DNA from: Streptomyces sp. CC53
Lineage (GTDB): Bacteria; Actinomycetota; Actinomycetes; Streptomycetales; Streptomycetaceae
Direction of reading: 5' to 3'
DNA: 39,492 nucleotides
NCBI RefSeq assembly: GCF_001865245.1
Contig: NZ_MKXB01000235.1
Span: 1-39,492, forward strand
A program made the position numbers and the translations under genes. Shown piece by piece: positions 16,803 to 23,889 of the stretch. The notes below the pieces were generated by a model. The model saw only the letters and a program-made list of their open reading frames with translations, was not told where the DNA came from and made no database searches. The stretch's first letter is position 1. Each line of letters begins with the position of its first letter.

Positions 16803-16872
16803 CGGGTGCTGCACCCGCAGCGAGCCGACCTGCGCCGGCCTCCGGATTCCGGCCCGCCGGCCCGAAGGCCGG
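16803..16872. terminator. Possible terminator hairpins between convergent genes
   Basis: Two inverted repeats lie between the five-gene operon and the convergent DUF72 gene. They are CGGGTG/CACCCG (16803-16817, 3-nt loop) and CCGGCCT/AGGCCGG (16835-16872, with an inner CCGG repeat). Either could end transcription from both sides. No T-tract follows, which is usual in Streptomyces. The rest of 16722-16924 shows nothing recognisable. Confidence 0.3.
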
Positions 16873-16924
16873 GTCACGGAACCCTGCCGCGCCTGGCACG
16901 TGCCGGACCGGCCGTCCCGGGCCC

Positions 16925-17707
16925 CTACGCCGGTGCGGGACCCGGCGGCAGCCTTCCGGGAGTACGGGTCACCCGAAGCCCGGCTGCCCCCGCGGCGAGG
17001 GCGAAGGCGGCGGCGTCCCGCACGGCGGCGGCGTTCGGGTCGTTGTTGAAGTACGCGTACACGTCTTCACCGCCGCTCCAGGCGTCGGCTACACGCCGCG
17101 CCCACGTGGCGAGGGAGCGCCGGCCGTAGCGGGGCCAGGGTGCGGCCCGGCCGACGTGGAAGCGCACGTAGCCCCAGCCGGCCGTGCGCCACAGCGGGGA
17201 CACCGGTCGGGCCTCCACGTCCGCCCAGCACAGGGCCGCGGAGCGGAACGCCAGTACGTCGCGGACCTCGGCGGTCCACCAGGACGGGTGGCGCGGCTCC
17301 ACGGCCACACGGACGCCGGCCGGGAACCGGGCGAGGCACGCGTCGAGCAGATCGGGGTCGGCCCGCAGGGTGGGCGGCAGCTGGAGCAGTACCGGACCGA
17401 GCCGGTCGCCGAGACCGGCGGCACGGCTCATCAGCCGCTCCACCGGCTCCTCCGGTTCCCGCAGCCGTTTGATGTGGGTGAGGAACCGGCTGGCCTTGAC
17501 CGCCACGACGAAGTCCTCGGGGGTGCGATCCCGCCACGCCGCGAACGTCTCCCACGCCGGCAGCCGGTAGAACGCGTTGTTGACCTCGACCGTCGAGAAG
17601 GCGGCCGCGTACTCCTCCAGCCACCGCCGCTGAGGCGTCCCTGCCGGGTAGAGGACGCCGCGCCAGTCCTCGTACTGCCACCCGGACGTGCCGATGAGAA
17701 CGGTCAC
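16925..17707 (-). CDS. DUF72 (YecE-like) domain protein
   Basis: The 260-residue protein is full length for the DUF72 family, which has a TIM-barrel-like fold and no settled biochemical role. Typical signatures are the N-terminal LIGTSGWQYEDWRGVLYP, the FSTVEVNNAFYRLP strand, FVVAVKASRFLTHIKRL, the GPVLLQLPP segment, VAVEPRHPSWW and the C-terminal DVYAYFNND. The start is GTG at 17707-17705, and no in-frame ATG precedes it. The upstream GAGAGG sits very close to the start, so initiation may be weak or leaderless. The gene is convergent with the five-gene operon and separated from the next minus-strand gene by a hairpin, so it is probably its own transcription unit. Confidence 0.88.
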   Translation of the reverse strand: MTVLIGTSGWQYEDWRGVLYPAGTPQRRWLEEYAAAFSTVEVNNAFYRLPAWETFAAWRDRTPEDFVVAVKASRFLTHIKRLREPEEPVERLMSRAAGLGDRLGPVLLQLPPTLRADPDLLDACLARFPAGVRVAVEPRHPSWWTAEVRDVLAFRSAALCWADVEARPVSPLWRTAGWGYVRFHVGRAAPWPRYGRRSLATWARRVADAWSGGEDVYAYFNNDPNAAAVRDAAAFALAAGAAGLRVTRTPGRLPPGPAPA

Positions 17708-17763
17708 CCTCTCATCAGAACACGCCCGGGGCGATAAGGGACTATCGGTTCGTACCGCCGAGA

Positions 17764-17790
17764 CCAGCCCATGTCTGCCATATGGGCTGG
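17764..17790 (-). terminator. Hairpin terminator after the LysM/transglycosylase gene
   Basis: CCAGCCCAT (17764-17772) and ATGGGCTGG (17782-17790) form a perfect 9-bp stem with a 9-nt loop. It begins 23 bp past the stop codon of the minus-strand LysM gene, a normal position for an intrinsic terminator. Confidence 0.6.
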
Positions 17791-17813
17791 CTCTGGTCGT
17801 ACTCTTCGACCGG

Positions 17814-18575
17814 TCAGTACGGTCCGAAGACGTTGTCGATGGAGCCGTACCGCGCGGCGGCGTAGTTGCACGCGGCGGTGATGTTGGCGACCGGGTCGTA
17901 CGGGTCCAGCGACGTGCCGGGCACGTGGTAGGCGCGGAACGTGGGGTCGATGACCTGGAGGAGACCCTTCGACGGGGTGCCGGCCGCGGCGTTGGAGTCC
18001 CAGTTGTTGATGGCGAGCGGATTGCCGGAGGACTCCCGCATGATGTTGCGGTGGATTCCCTCGTACGAACCGGGGATGCCGTGCTGCGCCATGACGTCGA
18101 GCGATTCCCTGATCCAGCCGTCCAGGTTGTTCGCGTAGGCCTTCACGGGTGCGGCGGCGACCTTGGCCGCCATCGGGGCCCGCGCGGTGCTCCGGGAGGC
18201 GCGCTCGGTCGTGTCGCTCTTGCCCGGAAGGGAGAGCTCAAGACCGGGGCGGATCAGTGACGGATCGTCACCGATGGCCTTCTTGTTCTTCTCGTAGAGC
18301 GCCTTCCAGCCGCCGCTCACGGAGTGCTCTTCCGCGATGCCGAAAAGCGTGTCGCCGTTGATGACGGAGTACGTGGCGGTGGACTTCGCCGCAGCTGCGG
18401 GGGCAGCGGACACGGCCTTTTCGACCGCAATGGACGGGGCCGAGACGGGGGCCGCGAGAGCGGGGGCGGCCGCGGTCAAAGGCAGAGCCAAGGCGGCCCC
18501 TCCAGTGCTCGCGATCGCGAAGCCGCGCGCAATGCGGAGGTTCTTGGGGCGACGGTGCTTACCCTTTGCGGGCAT
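17814..18575 (-). CDS. Secreted LysM and transglycosylase-like (SLT) cell-wall enzyme
   Basis: The 253-residue precursor has a basic N-terminus (KGKHRRPKNLRIAR), a hydrophobic core and an Ala-rich signal cleavage region (~residues 36-42), so it should be exported. Residues ~69-116 are a LysM peptidoglycan-binding domain (YSVINGDTLFGIAEEHSV, ending LIRPGLELSLPG). The C-terminal ~105 residues resemble soluble lytic transglycosylases. E181 in NIMRESSGNP is the likely catalytic acid, followed by SKGLLQVIDPTF and CNYAAARYGS. It probably cuts peptidoglycan glycan strands during growth or spore germination. The start is ATG at 18575, preceded by GGAGAGGAA at proper spacing. The long leader contains a c-di-AMP-type riboswitch, known in streptomycetes to precede such cell-wall hydrolase genes. 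Confidence 0.9.
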   Translation of the reverse strand: MPAKGKHRRPKNLRIARGFAIASTGGAALALPLTAAAPALAAPVSAPSIAVEKAVSAAPAAAAKSTATYSVINGDTLFGIAEEHSVSGGWKALYEKNKKAIGDDPSLIRPGLELSLPGKSDTTERASRSTARAPMAAKVAAAPVKAYANNLDGWIRESLDVMAQHGIPGSYEGIHRNIMRESSGNPLAINNWDSNAAAGTPSKGLLQVIDPTFRAYHVPGTSLDPYDPVANITAACNYAAARYGSIDNVFGPY

Positions 18576-18591
18576 GGCGTATTCCTCTCCG

Positions 18592-18772
18592 GCGCCTGCG
18601 AGGTGAGCTGTCGGGTTCGGACTGGAGTTGCCCGGCCGCGGACGTGCCGCGACTTCACCCCGAGCCGTTGCGGATCACGGTCCCGACCGGATCCGCACGG
18701 CGACTTACCTGGGTCCCCCGCTCCTGCCGTACGTGGGTGGATGTGGAGCCGGAAGGCGGCAGGATTCGGCGG
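18592..18772 (-). ncRNA. ydaO/yuaA-type cyclic di-AMP riboswitch
   Basis: Read on the minus strand, the leader of the LysM gene carries the conserved ydaO blocks in order. First is CCGAATCCTGCC, with a partner arm GGCAGGAGCGGGGGA. Then come GACCCAGGTAAGTCGCCG, GGGGTGAAGTCGCGG, CGGGCAACTCCAGTCCGAA and finally CGACAGCTCACCTCGCAGG. The last block lies ~20 nt before the start codon. In Streptomyces this class binds c-di-AMP and is a genetic off-switch for cell-wall lytic enzymes such as resuscitation-promoting factors. The ribosome-binding site lies just after the aptamer. Ends are approximate. Confidence 0.88.
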
Positions 18773-18791
18773 ACCCTCCGGATGGACGGTG

Positions 18792-18821
18792 ACCGTAGAC
18801 GAGAGCGGCGGCGCGAAACAA
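18792..18821 (-). promoter_or_regulatory. Putative promoter of the riboswitch-LysM transcript
   Basis: On the minus strand, TTGTTT (18821-18816) and TACGGT (18797-18792) are separated by 18 bp. Transcription would start near 18785, just before the riboswitch aptamer. This gives a leader of about 210 nt. Confidence 0.5.
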
Positions 18822-18914
18822 GGCCGGAAATTCCGCGGTGAAGATCCGTTTGCCGCCGAAGGTCGCCGAATTCCGCGTCGTATGGCGGATGCGGGCATCC
18901 GTTCACCTGGCGGC

Positions 18915-18932
18915 CCGTGACTCTTGTCACGG
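18915..18932. repeat. Perfect inverted repeat in the divergent intergenic region
   Basis: CCGTGAC (18915-18921), TCTT, GTCACGG (18926-18932) is a perfect 7-bp inverted repeat in the 623-bp region between the divergent LysM and haloperoxidase genes. It could be an operator or small hairpin. Apart from this, the riboswitch and its promoter, I see no clear element in 18822-19180. The AT-richer stretch 19130-19198 is the leader of the next gene. Confidence 0.5.
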
Positions 18933-19198
18933 AACTTGCGCCGCCCGTATCGCGTCGCCGTGAACAACCAAGGCGCAGCAAAGCCTCTCACCTGCGCTTA
19001 TTGAGGCCATATCGGACTTAAGGTCCAAAGTGGGTCGGATAGGTGGACGGCTCCGTCCGGGTGGTGCGGCCCCTCGAACGGCCCCCGGTAACGGCCACCC
19101 CGGTTGCGCTCCCTCCAGCACCGCGGAGGGTGATTCCGATAGCCCGAAACGGAAAAAGGCCGCAAGAAACTCCAGAAATCAGGGAAAGGGCAGAAAAA

Positions 19199-20485
19199 GT
19201 GCATCGCACCTCGGCTCGGATACGCTCCCGCACCGCCGCCTCGCTCATGGGCGCCACCCTGCTCGCCCTGGCGCCGATGCTCGCCCACCCCCCGGACTCG
19301 GCCGCCGCCGCAGGCGACCCGCCCCCCGCCCCACGCGCGGTGATCGTCACGTGGGCGCGCCTGGCCGCTGACACCAGCGACCCGGGAGGACGCCTGACCG
19401 CCCCCGAGGAAGCCCTCTGGCAGGGCCTGGTCTCCGCGGCCATGTACAACGCCGTCGTCGGCGTCGAGGGCCGCTACGAACCCTACAAGTGGCGGGTGCG
19501 CGGCCCCCGCGGCGCCTCGGCAGAGGCCGCCGCCGCGACCGCCGCGCACGACGTGCTCCTCCACTACTTCCCCGCGGCCGCGGGGAAGCTGAAGGCCGCC
19601 CACACCGCCTCCCTGGCCGCCGTTCCCGACGGGAGGGCCGAGGACCGGGGTGTCGAGTTCGGCCACCGCGCGGCTCGGCACGTGATCGGGCTCCGGCCCG
19701 AGGTCGTGCGCGGGGCGGAGCCGGTCTACCCCGCCGTTCCCGGCTCCTGGCGGCCCACTCCGCCGGCGCGGGAACCGTTCGCCAGCGCCTGGCTCGGCCG
19801 GCTGCGGCCGCTCCTGCTCGACCGCGCCGACCAGTTCCGCCCACCGCCGCCGCCCGCGCTCACCTCGGCGCTCTACACGGCCGACTTCGCGGAGGTGAAG
19901 GCCTACGGCCCCAGGACCGGATCGCGCCGCAGTCCCCAGCAGACCGCCACGGCCCTGTTCTTCACCAGGCTCGACATCCAGGGTGCGCTCGCCGACCGGG
20001 CCGAGCGGCTCGGTCTCGACCTCGTCGACACCGCCCGCCTGTACGCCGCCGTCAACACCGTCCAGGCCGACGCCGTGATCGCCGCATGGGAGTCCAAGCT
20101 GCACTACGGCAGCTGGCGGCCCGTCACGGCGATCCGCGAGGCGGACACCGACGGCAACCCGCACACCGCGCCCGACCCCGCGTGGGAGCCCCTGCTGAAG
20201 ACGCCTGCCCACCCCGACTACCTCAGCGGCCACACCACCACCGCCGGGGCGCTGACCCGGACCCTCACGCTCCTGTCCGGCAGTCCACGCATGGACCTGA
20301 CCATCTCCTCAGTCACCGCGGGCAAGACGCGGCACTACACCTATGCGCGGGACTACGACCAGGACGTGGTCGACGCCCGTGTCTGGGCCGGCATCCACAC
20401 CCGTACCGCCGACCTCGCCGGCACCGCGACGGGCCGCAAGGTCGCGGCATGGGCCCTCGCCCGCTACTTCCGACCACTCCCGTAA
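19199..20485 (+). CDS. Secreted vanadium-dependent haloperoxidase-like (PAP2 superfamily) protein
   Basis: I choose GTG at 19199, giving 428 residues. It has AGGGAAAGGG eight bases upstream and begins with a signal peptide (RTSARIRSRT, then ASLMGATLLALAPML). The longer frame from ATG 19043 would put 52 poorly coding residues before it. Vanadate-binding residues of haloperoxidases are all recognisable: K300 and R307 (KLHYGSWRPVTAIRE), S343-G-H345 (YLSGHTT), R394 and H400 (ARVWAGIHTR). The K-to-R and R-to-H spacings of 7 and 6 match fungal chloroperoxidase numbering (K353/R360, R490/H496). Such enzymes oxidise halide with peroxide, while relatives are phosphatases. The gene stands alone, divergent from the LysM gene, and a strong hairpin follows it. 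Confidence 0.85.
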   Translation: MHRTSARIRSRTAASLMGATLLALAPMLAHPPDSAAAAGDPPPAPRAVIVTWARLAADTSDPGGRLTAPEEALWQGLVSAAMYNAVVGVEGRYEPYKWRVRGPRGASAEAAAATAAHDVLLHYFPAAAGKLKAAHTASLAAVPDGRAEDRGVEFGHRAARHVIGLRPEVVRGAEPVYPAVPGSWRPTPPAREPFASAWLGRLRPLLLDRADQFRPPPPPALTSALYTADFAEVKAYGPRTGSRRSPQQTATALFFTRLDIQGALADRAERLGLDLVDTARLYAAVNTVQADAVIAAWESKLHYGSWRPVTAIREADTDGNPHTAPDPAWEPLLKTPAHPDYLSGHTTTAGALTRTLTLLSGSPRMDLTISSVTAGKTRHYTYARDYDQDVVDARVWAGIHTRTADLAGTATGRKVAAWALARYFRPLP

Positions 20486-20494
20486 CAGCAGCCC

Positions 20495-20525
20495 TGCGGG
20501 TGCCGCCCCCGGGGCGGCACCCGCA
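20495..20525 (+). terminator. Strong hairpin terminator after the haloperoxidase-like gene
   Basis: A 15-bp perfect inverted repeat, TGCGGGTGCCGCCCC (20495-20509) and GGGGCGGCACCCGCA (20511-20525), starts 9 bp after the stop codon. The tight centre means a few central pairs open to form the loop. This is the strongest hairpin I noticed in the window. Confidence 0.8.
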
Positions 20526-20597
20526 CGCCGTGCCGGGCAGTCGGCGCGCACGCCGTGTCGGGCTGTGGGCCTGCACGCCGTGTCGGGCAGTCGGCCC
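20523..20597. repeat. Three tandem copies of a 25-bp repeat
   Basis: Units at 20523-20547, 20548-20572 and 20573-20597 all begin GCACGCCGTG and continue YCGGGCWGTSGGCSY, with an exact 25-bp period and few mismatches. The array starts on the descending arm of the terminator hairpin. A shortened fourth piece (GTCGGGCCGTGG) follows at about 20599. It is non-coding with no known family. It could be slipped-strand expansion or a protein-binding array. Confidence 0.8.
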
Positions 20598-21107
20598 GCG
20601 TCGGGCCGTGGAGGATGAAGGGCTCCTCCGGGCCCTGCACGTCGCCGAGTGCCGCGCCCCGCCCCCGTCGAACCACTCCGCGGGGCCATTGGCGCGCCCC
20701 TGCCCCGCGGGGGACGGGTCGTCAGTCTTCGGCAGGAGCGCACGACGGCCGCCCCCGCGCCCGCCGGCGGGGTACCGACGGCGACGGCCCCGCCCGGCGT
20801 GGGCCGCCGGGCCCGGAGCCGCGCCGCGGCCCGCGTCCACCCGCCCGAGCCCCTCGTACCGCTCAGGGATTGAGCGACGCGAAAACCCTCCGCGCATATG
20901 CCCTCTCGAAATCCATGTGGCACTTGCGGGAATCCAAGCGGTAGCGTCGCGTCCGATTATATTGACAGGCTGCTCCGGGCTGCGGGTTAATGGAAGCGAA
21001 TGGCCGCAATCCGCCCTTCGCTGTGTTCGCAGGGTGGGCAAAGCGAGCGCTGTGTGGCCGGAGTGAGCGGGGAATGGCGGATCGGATTTCCTCCGGAGGG
21101 AGACCAA
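20598..21107 (+). promoter_or_regulatory. Intergenic region and putative promoter of the terpene synthase gene
   Basis: The 510 bp after the repeat array contain no convincing gene. Base composition falls sharply from about 20870 toward the terpene synthase start. TTGACA (20962-20967) and GTTAAT (20986-20991) are spaced 18 bp apart and are the best promoter in the region. Transcription would start near 21000, giving a ~110-nt leader. TATATT just upstream (20956-20963) could be part of a second promoter. The span 20600-20870 shows nothing recognisable. Confidence 0.45.
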
Positions 21108-22148
21108 ATGCCCCATCTCGACTCTTTCACGATTCCGGAATTTCATCTTCCCTTTGAGAACACCAAGGACCCGGGCGCGGAGCGGGCCAATGCGGAGGCG
21201 ACGGACTGGGTGGTGCAGGGGGGCCTCGTCGAGGAGGCCGCGGAGGAGTTCGCAGGGATCGGCTTCGGCCACCTGTCGGCCCGGGTCGCGTACGGCGCCG
21301 CGTACGACGACCTCGTCCTGCTGGCGCAGTGGATGGCCTGGTCCTTCGTCCTGGACGACCAGCACGACCTGCTCATCCGGGACGGCAGCGTCGACGACTG
21401 GCGCCCCGTCGCCGCCGCGATCAACGGCTATGTGGTGGACGGGCGGGCCGACCGCATCCCGAAGGCCGCCCGGAACCCCCTGGTCGACGGCTTCATCGAG
21501 CTGTGCGACCGCATCCTCGACCGCCTGCCGCCCCTGCTGCGCGCGCGCTACCGCGCCCACGTCCCGCTCATGCTGGGTTCCCTGGACCAGGAGGCGCACA
21601 ACCGCAGGCCCGGCTACCGGCCCCCGGTCGCCGACTACGTGCTGACCCGGCGTCACAGCTCCCAGCTGCTGCCCATGATGGACATGGTGGAGGGCTTCCT
21701 CGGCATCGAGGTGCCCGCGGCGGTCCACGACCACCCCGAGGTGCAGGAGCTCGGCTGGAGCGCGATCGACGTCATCTCCTGGGGCAACGACGTGTTCTCC
21801 CTGCCCAAGGAGTACTCCTGCGGCGACACCAACAACCTGGCCGCGCTCCTCGCCGCGTGGCAGGGCTGGTCGCTGCCGCAGGCGGTGAGGGCGGTGGAGG
21901 AGCGCATCGAGGCCCGCGTGGAGGACTTCCTCGCGGGGGCCCGCAGGATCCCCGCCGTGCTGGACGAGCTCGGCGTGACGGACCCGCAGGCGCGGACGGC
22001 CGCGGTCCGTCGCGTACGCGCCTACGAGGACTGGATGGTCGGCTCCGACCTGTGGCAGCGCTACGACTGCACCCGCTACTGCGACGAGCGTTTCGCGGCG
22101 GGCCTGGAGGCGGCCTACACCCGCCCGGGGCTCGTCTCGGCGGCGTGA
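21108..22148 (+). CDS. Class I terpene synthase (probably sesquiterpene cyclase)
   Basis: The 346-residue protein has both metal-binding motifs of class I terpene synthases. These are an aspartate-rich DDQHD at 83-87 (WSFVLDDQHDL) and the NSE triad N227-D-x-x-S231-x-x-x-E235 (NDVFSLPKE). A C-terminal WQRYDCTRYCDERF gives the usual RY pair. Length is typical for bacterial sesquiterpene cyclases. The product cannot be read from sequence, and I see no close match to geosmin, 2-methylisoborneol, epi-isozizaene or pentalenene synthases. The start is ATG at 21108 behind a strong GGAGGGAGA. The frame extends back to 21000 without coding character. The P450 gene follows 43 bp downstream on the same strand, suggesting cyclisation then oxidation. 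Confidence 0.9.
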   Translation: MPHLDSFTIPEFHLPFENTKDPGAERANAEATDWVVQGGLVEEAAEEFAGIGFGHLSARVAYGAAYDDLVLLAQWMAWSFVLDDQHDLLIRDGSVDDWRPVAAAINGYVVDGRADRIPKAARNPLVDGFIELCDRILDRLPPLLRARYRAHVPLMLGSLDQEAHNRRPGYRPPVADYVLTRRHSSQLLPMMDMVEGFLGIEVPAAVHDHPEVQELGWSAIDVISWGNDVFSLPKEYSCGDTNNLAALLAAWQGWSLPQAVRAVEERIEARVEDFLAGARRIPAVLDELGVTDPQARTAAVRRVRAYEDWMVGSDLWQRYDCTRYCDERFAAGLEAAYTRPGLVSAA

Positions 22149-22191
22149 CCGACACGGCGCCATGACGGACACCGCGAGGAGGAGCACCTTC

Positions 22192-23697
22192 GTGAAGCAC
22201 GACCACCGGCACGCCCGGACCGGGACGGCCGGAGCACCCGGGGCCGCCGGGTCACCCGAGGCGGCCGGGGCGGCCGGGGCGCCGGCCCCGGCCGCCCCGG
22301 GCGGCCTGCCCGTCCTCGGGCACGCCCTACAGCTGTGGCGCCGCCCCATCGCGTTCCTGGAGTCCCTGCGCGCGGTGGGCGACGTCGTGCGGGTCGATGT
22401 GGGCACCTGGCCGCTGCACGTCCTCACCAGCCCGGAACTGGTCCACACCGTCCTGGTCGGCGAGGCACAGCACTTCGGCCGCGGCCGGATCTTCGAGAAG
22501 ATGCGCCCGCTGTTCGGCAACGGCCTCGCCACCACCGACGGGGCGTTCCACCGCAGGCAGCGCCGCATCATGCAGCCCGCCTTCCACCGCTCGCACATCA
22601 TGGAGCACGCCGAGCGGATGTGCCGCCAGGCGGACGGGATGGCGGCGTCCTGGGCGGACGGACGCAGGGTCGCAGTCGACGAGGAGCTGCGGCGGTTCAC
22701 GCTGTCCGCCGTCGCCGACATGATGTTCTCCGGCGAGGTGGGCGGGCGCGCCGTCGCGGAGGTGCACCGCTCCTTCCCGATCATCCTGGAGGGCATGCTC
22801 GTCCGGACGCTGATGCCGAAGGCCCTGGACCGGCTGCCCATCCCGCTGAACCGCCGCTTCGACGCCGCCGCGACCCGGCTCCGGGCAATCATCGACGAGG
22901 TCATCGCGGCGTACGGCTCCGAGACGGCGTACGGTCCCGAGACGGCGTACGGCTCCGGAGGGGAGGACGGCTCCGGAGCGGGGACGGCCGGCGCCGCAAC
23001 CCGCGGTGCCGGGCCGGGCGGCGGCCGGCACGACCTGCTGTCGTTGCTGATGGCCGCGGCCGACCCGGAGACCGGCGAGACGATGAGCGCCGAGCAGTTG
23101 CGGGACGAGCTGATCACGATCCTCTTCGGCGGTACCGAGACCGCTGCCACCACCCTGGCGTGGGTCTTCCACGAACTCGCCCGCCATCCCGAGGCGGAGC
23201 AGAAGGTCCACGCGGAGGTGGACGCGGTCCTCGGCGGCCGTCGGGTCCGCGCCGACGACCTCCCCCGGCTCACGTACACGGCCAACGTGCTCCACGAGAC
23301 GCTGCGGATGCACTCGGCGCTGGTCTTCACCAGGAAGGTGCTCACCCCGGTCACCCTGGGCGGCGTTCCCGTTCCCGCCGGCGCGGAGCTGGCCTACAGC
23401 CCGTACGCGCTGCACCGTGATCCCGGCTACTTCAAGGACCCCGCGGTCTTCGACCCGGACCGGTGGTCGACCGCCGACCCGGCGCGCCCCGCGCGGCTCA
23501 GCGGATTCCTCCCGTTCGGTGCCGGCCAGCACAAGTGCATCGGCGATTCCTTCGCGATGGCGGAAATGCTCGTCGTCGTCGCGAGCGTGGCTGCCCGCTG
23601 GCGGCTCGTGCCGGTGCCGGGTGTGGAGGTGCGGGAAATCCCCGCAGGAATCCCCATGCCGCATGCGCTGCCCATGATTCCGCATGCAAGGAAGTGA
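22192..23697 (+). CDS. Cytochrome P450 paired with the terpene synthase
   Basis: The protein is 501 residues from GTG 22192, which has GAGGAGGAG seven bases upstream. The in-frame ATG at 22162 lacks a ribosome-binding site. P450 signatures are the I-helix GGTETAATTLAW, ExxR at E369-R372 (HETLR), an FDPDRW segment and the haem loop PFGAGQHKCIGDSFA with C449. The I-helix Thr region GTETA and the length place it nearer CYP102/CYP170-like bacterial P450s than the shorter ~400-residue types. It has an Ala/Pro-rich N-terminus and an insert with a small repeat (AYGSETAYGPETAYG). It needs external ferredoxin and reductase, and none is encoded nearby. The likely substrate is the terpene made by the upstream gene, by context. 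Confidence 0.9.
   Translation: MKHDHRHARTGTAGAPGAAGSPEAAGAAGAPAPAAPGGLPVLGHALQLWRRPIAFLESLRAVGDVVRVDVGTWPLHVLTSPELVHTVLVGEAQHFGRGRIFEKMRPLFGNGLATTDGAFHRRQRRIMQPAFHRSHIMEHAERMCRQADGMAASWADGRRVAVDEELRRFTLSAVADMMFSGEVGGRAVAEVHRSFPIILEGMLVRTLMPKALDRLPIPLNRRFDAAATRLRAIIDEVIAAYGSETAYGPETAYGSGGEDGSGAGTAGAATRGAGPGGGRHDLLSLLMAAADPETGETMSAEQLRDELITILFGGTETAATTLAWVFHELARHPEAEQKVHAEVDAVLGGRRVRADDLPRLTYTANVLHETLRMHSALVFTRKVLTPVTLGGVPVPAGAELAYSPYALHRDPGYFKDPAVFDPDRWSTADPARPARLSGFLPFGAGQHKCIGDSFAMAEMLVVVASVAARWRLVPVPGVEVREIPAGIPMPHALPMIPHARK
22908..22959 (+). repeat. In-frame 18-bp tandem repeat inside the P450 gene
   Basis: Units GGCGTACGGCTCCGAGAC (22908-22925), a one-substitution copy (22926-22943) and a partial third copy (22944-22959) add six residues each (AYGSET, AYGPET, AYGSG). 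The repeat lies in a variable, Gly-rich loop between the F/G region and the I-helix segment, and keeps the frame. Confidence 0.85.
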
Positions 23698-23809
23698 CGG
23701 AGAAAGGCGGCAGTACGACCGTTTCGGATCGAACCGGAGCGCACTATAAGCGACCTGGCATGCAGGTGTCAGCGGAGGATACACGGTTGCGCTCGTACGA
23801 GTGGCGATG

Positions 23810-23862
23810 TTCCCGGGAAACGGCTCCCGAGCCGCTTTCCGGTGCCCCCCTGGGCCTACACT
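23810..23862 (+). promoter_or_regulatory. Putative promoter with overlapping inverted repeats before the LAL regulator gene
   Basis: TACACT (23857-23862) fits a -10 element, and its -35 position (about 23834-23839) matches the consensus poorly. The palindrome TTCCCGGGAA (23810-23819) is followed by GGAAACGGCT (23816-23825) and AGCCGCTTTCC (23830-23840), an imperfect hairpin or operator covering the -35 position. A weak -35 covered by dyads suggests activator or repressor control. The hairpin could instead terminate the P450 transcript. Confidence 0.4.
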
Positions 23863-23889
23863 CGGCCGGACGTGTTGGAGGGGGCAAGG

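Noticed and set aside
19043..19198. N-terminal extension of the haloperoxidase-like protein from ATG 19043
   Set aside because: The segment is basic and AT-richer than coding DNA here, would bury the signal peptide, and ends in a ribosome-binding site for GTG 19199.
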